From Shimia sp039969785 (GTDB lineage Bacteria > Pseudomonadota > Alphaproteobacteria > Rhodobacterales > Rhodobacteraceae), in assembly GCF_039969785.1 (NCBI RefSeq), contig NZ_JBDVNC010000017.1, positions 124,001 to 188,000 on the forward strand: DNA of 64,000 bases, read 5' to 3'. This document shows, in pieces, positions 59,231 through 64,000 of this stretch. The notes under the pieces are model-generated. The model ran no database searches. It was not told the origin of the DNA and was given only the letters and a program-made list of their open reading frames with translations. Within the stretch, counting starts at the first letter, position 1; each line of letters begins with the position of its first letter. Position numbers and translations under genes: made by a program.

Positions 59231-62151
59231 CACGTCATATCCTCGGGAACGGCTTCGTCGGTGGCGTCCCATTCGCCAAACCGTGCCAGTTGATCGTAAT
59301 CCCCGGCATCCGCATCTGAGTGCATGGCACGGCGTGATGTGAACCCCTTACCTTCGACGCTATAGCAGGTGATCAGGTCGACAAATTCGTCCCAAACCTG
59401 TTGTGCAGAGCTGTGGTCAAGCGGCGCTGGCTGGTCTTTGGGGGAGCTGCCAAGGCCGATATAGATGGCGTCGGCAACCATGGCGGGCCCCAAATCCTTA
59501 AAGTCGCCCCGCTCGGCCAATGTGGTTTCCAGCAGCAACTGTTTGTCAAAAAATATCTGCTGATCGCGGGATGGAGGGGCGCCGGTTTTGTAGTCATACA
59601 GGACCAACCGACCATCATCAGTTTTGTCGATGCGGTCTGCCTTGGCCGTCAAGGTGAAATCAAGTGAGTCAATGCGCCCGGTTGCAGAACATTCAAACGC
59701 GATTGGGGCCGCCTTGTTCATCCGTTGTTTTTCGCCCGCGATAATGTGGTCAGATAACCGGTTCAACCGCGTGGACCAAAGCGTTCTTGCCGTGGCCCAT
59801 GGGACGTTTTGCGCCAGAACAGTCTCTGAAATCCGCAATAACCGGTCTTTGTTGATTGCGTCCGGGTCGCCCGCACCCCGAATGAATTCTTCGAGAACCT
59901 CATGCACGACGATACCCCTTAACAAGGCGTCAGGGGTGCGCATCAATGGGTTCAGGGCCCGAAGTCTGAGCACATGTTTTGCGTAGATCGCATAAGGATC
60001 GCGGATCAGCCGTTTAATTTCAGTAACGGACAGATGGTTGGGCCGCGATGCTGGTGGTGGTGTTGGAGACGGGCGTGGCGCGGCTGCGGTCGGTTCAAAA
60101 TCCTCCATTGTCTGTACCAACCCAAGCCAGTGATCCCCCCGGCGGCGCATGTCAGATAGGGCGGTCTCTCCACCCTGGTCCGGCAGGCCACCCAATAGGT
60201 TTATCAATCTGTTGATCCATCGTGACGGAACGGTTTCAGCCTCATCAGAGCGAACAGATCGCGAGATCCAGACCTCGGGGGCACAGACGGCTTGCTGAAA
60301 ATCATGCGCCGACAGGCCAATCCGGCGCTCAGGCAGCAATAGCCCGGCGTCGTGACGCATTTTGCGGTTGAGCCAGGGATCGGGCGTTGGCGCTTCGGGC
60401 CAGCTGCCTTCGTTCAGGCCGCCCAAAATCACCAGATCGGCGCCTTGCACACGGGCCTCGAGCGTGCCCCAGATCAGGATATCCGGATGCCCGCTGTCCC
60501 GGTCGCGCACCTCTGATCGGGACAGGATTGCACCAAACAAATCGGTGTAATCAAGCGCCGAAACAGGACCGGCCACCCCTGCGTTTTCTGAGATCTCATC
60601 CACAAGTTTGCGGGCTTCTTGGCCGGCTTTTTTATCCCAAAGCGCGCCGGACCCGTCGCCGGGCCCCTGCGCAATGCGCTCGGCCAGATCAATATGCGCA
60701 GTCAGCCGATCAGACAGCGAAAGCGTGCCCTGAGACTCAAGATCACAAAAGGCCGATAGCCACGCAAGCCAATCTTCGACCTCTTGTTTTTGCGTCACGG
60801 CCCACAATTCAAAATCAAGCTGCGTTGGAAAAGTAACACCCTTGCGCCGCAGCCATAATTCCAGTTCGCGCGTGTTTCTGAGATGCGGGCCGCGGTTGTC
60901 GCCGCTATGGGTCAGCGGGTGCTTTAACAATGTCAGCAGCATTTCAGAGGTCAGTTTGTGCAATGTTAGCGCGGCCACATGGCGCAGAAACCGGCCCGGC
61001 GGCGATAGTTGCAGCGGCGTACCCGCACTGTCGTCCGGCTCTATATCCCACCGATCCAACGCGGTTGACACTTGCCGGGTCAGCATTCGGTCCGGGGTGA
61101 TCAACGCAGCCGTTTGCCCATCCTCTGCCGCCTGTCGCAATCGCAATGCAATTACCAACGCTTCTTCCCGCATCGAGGCCGCTTCGATCAACGTGACTTT
61201 TGCGGTGGCCTCTTCAAGATTGCTTAGCGACGGGCCATCGGACAGCCATTGGTCGGTAACGGGTGCGGGGCGTAATGCGAGCGAAACCAAACGGTTGCGT
61301 TCCGGGCAAGGCGGCGCCGTGTCAGCCCATTGTGCCACGCCTGGAGCCGAAAGGCTGAGCGTTTCCAAAAGTTTGCGGAACCGGAATTGCGGGTGATCTT
61401 CACTGCTGAGTGGATCAGACAGATGTTCCCAAACAGACGCGGGCATGTCTTGGTCAAAACCGGGAAGAACAATGGCGCCTTGAGGCAACTGGGCAACTGC
61501 ACGCATCAACAACATGGTTGTGCCACGTGAACCAGTCGATCCCGCAATAATTACCGGGTGGGATGGCGGCGCCTGGTCCCATGATTGGATCAGGGCTTGC
61601 ACGATGTGCCGCTGGCGAGTTTGTGCGTCTGGTGCCTGATCGGTGTCGTCCAGAAAGTGCTGAACAATGCTCAGAAACGTCTTGGCGCGTGCCCAATGGC
61701 CGGATTGATCGGAAATGTCCAATTTTTCGATGGCGTCGAATGGAACGCCCTCGCCCTGCATTTCGTCCATAAGACCGGCAAGGCTGTCGGCCAGATCATA
61801 AATTGATGCGCGCGAGGCAAGGTCGGGCTGCTGCTTCAAAAGTTGGCTGATCAGCTGGATCAGCTCGAACCTTCTTCGGACCGGGGAAACAGGCGCGGGC
61901 AGGTCAGCCGCCGCGCCACGCCCGATATCTGTCAAAAGCTCGATCCGGGGCAACAACATTGCTGGCCCGGCGTCAAACAGGGCTTTGACCCGCCGTGCCA
62001 TGCGTGACGTGTTCACGATCAACTGCACACGCGCCATTTCCCCGGGGGATCGCGAGGCCATCCGGTTTGTCAGACCTTTAACCAGAACCGCAGGGAAGTC
62101 TGCGCCCGGTGGAACGGCGTATACGCGCGGTGTCTCTGACGGCTCAAACAT
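59230..62151 (-). CDS. addB: Double-strand break repair nuclease AddB
   Basis: 973 aa. The N-terminal region is a degraded helicase fold (IIAGSTGSRGTTMLLM where an intact loop would lie). LVILGGLNEGSWPE is typical of AddB, and the C-terminal PD-(D/E)XK nuclease shows RIDSLDFTLTAKADRID and VLYDYKTGAPPS. Partner of AddA, the next gene. Overlaps murU by 8 bases upstream, so DNA repair and cell-wall recycling genes are co-transcribed. Confidence 0.94.
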   Translation of the reverse strand: MFEPSETPRVYAVPPGADFPAVLVKGLTNRMASRSPGEMARVQLIVNTSRMARRVKALFDAGPAMLLPRIELLTDIGRGAAADLPAPVSPVRRRFELIQLISQLLKQQPDLASRASIYDLADSLAGLMDEMQGEGVPFDAIEKLDISDQSGHWARAKTFLSIVQHFLDDTDQAPDAQTRQRHIVQALIQSWDQAPPSHPVIIAGSTGSRGTTMLLMRAVAQLPQGAIVLPGFDQDMPASVWEHLSDPLSSEDHPQFRFRKLLETLSLSAPGVAQWADTAPPCPERNRLVSLALRPAPVTDQWLSDGPSLSNLEEATAKVTLIEAASMREEALVIALRLRQAAEDGQTAALITPDRMLTRQVSTALDRWDIEPDDSAGTPLQLSPPGRFLRHVAALTLHKLTSEMLLTLLKHPLTHSGDNRGPHLRNTRELELWLRRKGVTFPTQLDFELWAVTQKQEVEDWLAWLSAFCDLESQGTLSLSDRLTAHIDLAERIAQGPGDGSGALWDKKAGQEARKLVDEISENAGVAGPVSALDYTDLFGAILSRSEVRDRDSGHPDILIWGTLEARVQGADLVILGGLNEGSWPEAPTPDPWLNRKMRHDAGLLLPERRIGLSAHDFQQAVCAPEVWISRSVRSDEAETVPSRWINRLINLLGGLPDQGGETALSDMRRRGDHWLGLVQTMEDFEPTAAAPRPSPTPPPASRPNHLSVTEIKRLIRDPYAIYAKHVLRLRALNPLMRTPDALLRGIVVHEVLEEFIRGAGDPDAINKDRLLRISETVLAQNVPWATARTLWSTRLNRLSDHIIAGEKQRMNKAAPIAFECSATGRIDSLDFTLTAKADRIDKTDDGRLVLYDYKTGAPPSRDQQIFFDKQLLLETTLAERGDFKDLGPAMVADAIYIGLGSSPKDQPAPLDHSSAQQVWDEFVDLITCYSVEGKGFTSRRAMHSDADAGDYDQLARFGEWDATDEAVPEDMT

Positions 62152-62836
62152 GGTGTGCTTTCAAGAGTGTTTCGGCCTGCTCAATGCCTTGCGGGGACCC
62201 GACGTCGCACCATTTTCCGGGATATGCGACACCAAAAAACCGACGATCCCGGATCATGTGATCCCAAAGCCGGTTGAGAGAAAATACCTTGTCGGAAATG
62301 TCATTCAAACCTTCTGTCTTAAGGATTTGTATGCCTCCATAAATCAGGCCCGGGCCCCGTCTTATCGTGCCGTCTGATCCCAGCACAAAGTCGCCGGCGC
62401 CAGTGTGACCAACGGTATTTTCGGGCGAAATGCAAACCGCCAGCGCGTCCATCCTGTCAGGGTCCCAATGTTCCAAAGCCAGGCTGAACGGGTTAGGACC
62501 GGCCCAAATGGCGTCTGTGTTGGTTGTGTAAACTGGGCCAGCGCCCAACAATGGCAGCGCGTGCTTCAAGCCACCACCCGTTTCCAGAACGTCGGGGAGT
62601 TCAGGCGACAGGTCAATATTCTGATCTTTCAGGTGATGTTCTATCTGATCCGCAAGGTAATGAGTGTTCACCACGATCCGGAGCGGATTTACGGCGCGCA
62701 CCATGTTTAGAGTGTGATCAATCAAAGGGGTTCCGGCTACTTTGAGCAATGGTTTGGGGCGCGTTGCGGTCAGGTTCCCCATCCGGGTGCCAAAGCCAGC
62801 TGCAAACATCATTACCGTTTGGGGGCGTTGGATCAT
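62144..62836 (-). CDS. murU: N-acetylmuramate-1-phosphate uridylyltransferase-type nucleotidyltransferase
   Basis: 230 aa. Nucleotidyltransferase signature MFAAGFGTRMGNLTATRPKPLLKVAGTPLIDHTL-type (key: GFGTRM, RPKPLLKVAGTPL) and NTDAIWAGPNP metal site. In the AmgK-MurU route it converts MurNAc-1-phosphate to UDP-MurNAc, bypassing de novo synthesis and its fosfomycin-sensitive step. Directly follows amgK (ATGA overlap), which supports MurU over mannose-1-phosphate guanylyltransferase. Confidence 0.88.
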   Translation of the reverse strand: MIQRPQTVMMFAAGFGTRMGNLTATRPKPLLKVAGTPLIDHTLNMVRAVNPLRIVVNTHYLADQIEHHLKDQNIDLSPELPDVLETGGGLKHALPLLGAGPVYTTNTDAIWAGPNPFSLALEHWDPDRMDALAVCISPENTVGHTGAGDFVLGSDGTIRRGPGLIYGGIQILKTEGLNDISDKVFSLNRLWDHMIRDRRFFGVAYPGKWCDVGSPQGIEQAETLLKAHHV

Positions 62837-63831
62837 GCGTCTTTCAGCTTTTGTAAGAGTGCGGGTGTTGGCGCCGGAAGTTCGGACAAAAAGAAGTCTC
62901 GAACAGGTGTGAGACTGGGGTGTTGAACGGTGCGGGTCAGATAAGACCAGACCCGAGGAATATAGTCGATGTAGTGGGGTTTGCTCTGCAGTCTCGAAAG
63001 ACGCGCAAAAATTCCGAGGATTCGCATGTTCCGCTGCAACCCCAAGGCAAAATACGCCGTTTCAAAGTGAGCGCGGTCCAGTTCTGTGGCGTCGAGATAA
63101 TACGCCATCAATTTTTGCTCCAGATCCGCAGAAACATCGCGGCGCGCGTCCTGAAGCAGCGAAACAAGATCGTAAGCGGGGTGCCCGATGACCGCGTCCT
63201 GAAAATCAAGCAGGCCAACACGTGCAACGCCATGTCTCTCCGGCAACCAGATCAGGTTTTCGGCGTGATAATCCCGCAAAATCAAAACCGGGTTGGGCGG
63301 CTCGACGCGTCGCAGGATTTCATGAATGCTCGATGAAACAGAGGTTTTGTATTCATCGGATTCAAGCCCGCAACCACGCATATACCAATCGAAAAACAAG
63401 TCTATCATGCCCGTCAGACGATCTGCATCAAAAAGAACGAGACCTGTTGGCGCAGGGGCTTTGCGCAGGTCGATCAGCACGTCGGTTGCTGCCTGATAAA
63501 GGCTCAGTTCAAGGTCGGGATTGTCGATTGCAAGTCGGGCAAACAGAGCGTCACCCAAATCTTCCAGCAGCAAAAGGCCCAGTTCCGCGCTTTTTGCGTA
63601 GATGCGAGGTGCGGAAAACCCGGCATTTGTCAGATGCTGCGCGATGTTTGCAAACGGGTCGACGGAGTCATTTTTGCCGGGCGGGGCGTCCATAAGCACA
63701 GCGCGATTGCCAGACGGTAACGTCAATCGCTCGTATCTGCGGTTTGAGGCGTCACCCGCCAGCGGCGCGCGGCGCGCAGATGACCAACCGCAATCGTGCA
63801 GGAATTCGTTTATCTGGAGTTTTCGCGTCAC
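62833..63831 (-). CDS. amgK: Anomeric MurNAc/GlcNAc kinase (aminoglycoside-phosphotransferase fold)
   Basis: 332 aa from the GTG at 63831, overlapping the tsaE stop (GTGA); the longer ATG start at 63876 lies in tsaE. APH fold: APLAGDASNRRYERL, LLLEDLGDALFARL, catalytic LILRDYHAENLIWL and metal GLLDFQDAVIGHPAYDLVSLLQDAR-type (key: LLDFQDA, YDLVSLLQDAR). Phosphorylates MurNAc at C1 for MurU, next gene. Family proteins are often misnamed aminoglycoside phosphotransferase. Confidence 0.9.
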   Translation of the reverse strand: MTRKLQINEFLHDCGWSSARRAPLAGDASNRRYERLTLPSGNRAVLMDAPPGKNDSVDPFANIAQHLTNAGFSAPRIYAKSAELGLLLLEDLGDALFARLAIDNPDLELSLYQAATDVLIDLRKAPAPTGLVLFDADRLTGMIDLFFDWYMRGCGLESDEYKTSVSSSIHEILRRVEPPNPVLILRDYHAENLIWLPERHGVARVGLLDFQDAVIGHPAYDLVSLLQDARRDVSADLEQKLMAYYLDATELDRAHFETAYFALGLQRNMRILGIFARLSRLQSKPHYIDYIPRVWSYLTRTVQHPSLTPVRDFFLSELPAPTPALLQKLKDA

Positions 63832-64000
63832 GATGTTGCTGTCCGAACTATGTGATCCCAACCCGGGTTTGACCAACTCAACTTTAGCGATCGATGTCCT
63901 TCGTGTTGCGACAATTCGAATTCGAGCATCAACGCAGATTCAGGGAATAAGTCTGCAAGGCGGTCCGGCCATTCAACAAGGCAAATAGCCTCTTCAAAGG
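63828..64000 (-). CDS. tsaE: tRNA threonylcarbamoyladenosine biosynthesis ATPase TsaE (3' part)
   Basis: The gene enters from the right edge; 56 codons and the stop are visible. The translation begins FEEAICLVEWPDRLADLFPE, matching the TsaE C-terminal region (LVEWPxRL). TsaE powers t6A37 modification of tRNAs together with TsaB and TsaD. Its TGA overlaps the amgK GTG. The P-loop lies outside the window. Confidence 0.88.
   Translation of the reverse strand, partial: FEEAICLVEWPDRLADLFPESALMLEFELSQHEGHRSLKLSWSNPGWDHIVRTATS

Noticed and set aside
1..64000. tRNA, rRNA, CRISPR or prophage content
   Set aside because: No cloverleaf, rRNA segment, regularly spaced repeat or phage structural gene was recognised by eye; a covariance-model scan would be needed to exclude small RNAs.

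Overview
The window is chromosomal DNA of a marine alphaproteobacterium, most likely of the Roseobacter group (Rhodobacteraceae). The evidence is gene order and protein character: the block rho-hemJ-origin-maf-aroE-coaE-dnaQ-secB with mnmE-mnmG-rsmG-parA-parB on the other side, the tsaE-amgK-murU-addB-addA-trxA chain, TRAP transport, and roughly 55% GC. No tRNA, rRNA, CRISPR array or intact insertion sequence was seen.

Layout. 1-7.2 kb: end of a 5-oxoprolinase operon (pxpABC), a CCA-adding enzyme with a CoA-type Nudix hydrolase and Hsp33, a second Nudix protein, and a response-regulator phosphatase divergent from a lone Hpt protein. 7.2-7.4 kb: a collapsed IS6-like element. 7.65-18.3 kb: an accessory catabolic locus that looks like a 4-hydroxyproline pathway (2-epimerase, D-hydroxyproline oxidase, DapA-family deaminase, FCD-type GntR regulator, TRAP transporter). 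It is extended by a GAF protein, a COG1228 amidohydrolase resembling Xaa-Pro dipeptidases, and a CobW/G3E GTPase. Copies of a TTGGATCCAA-type palindrome sit at the divergent promoter and in front of the regulator, with a weaker copy upstream of the transporter. 18.3-24.6 kb: an eroding patchwork with an IS5-type tail, three consecutive exported proteins, the wreck of a molybdenum-hydroxylase operon (coxM/coxS-like), and an N-acetylglucosamine cluster in which a GntR gene is reduced to a stub and the SIS-domain deaminase has lost its middle in frame.

24.6-36.8 kb: housekeeping genes (argG, msrA, mutS, grpE, hrcA, rph, rdgB, hemW). 36.8-48 kb: the replication-origin neighbourhood. parAB, rsmG, mnmG, mnmE, rho and hemJ read leftwards; maf, aroE, coaE and dnaQ read rightwards. 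The 0.4-kb gap between hemJ and maf carries a cluster of DnaA-box-like sequences and is very probably oriC. Two perfect 16-bp parS sites lie inside rsmG and at the start of mnmG. 48-64 kb: envelope and protein-quality genes (secB, fxsA, a Tim44-like protein, mltA, smr, hslVU with a small gene between them), trxA, the AddAB recombination nuclease, the AmgK/MurU cell-wall recycling pair, and the end of tsaE.

Translational coupling (ATGA, GTGA, TGATG and TAATG overlaps) is very common here and was used to choose many starts. Several genes start with TTG or GTG where the Shine-Dalgarno position requires it.
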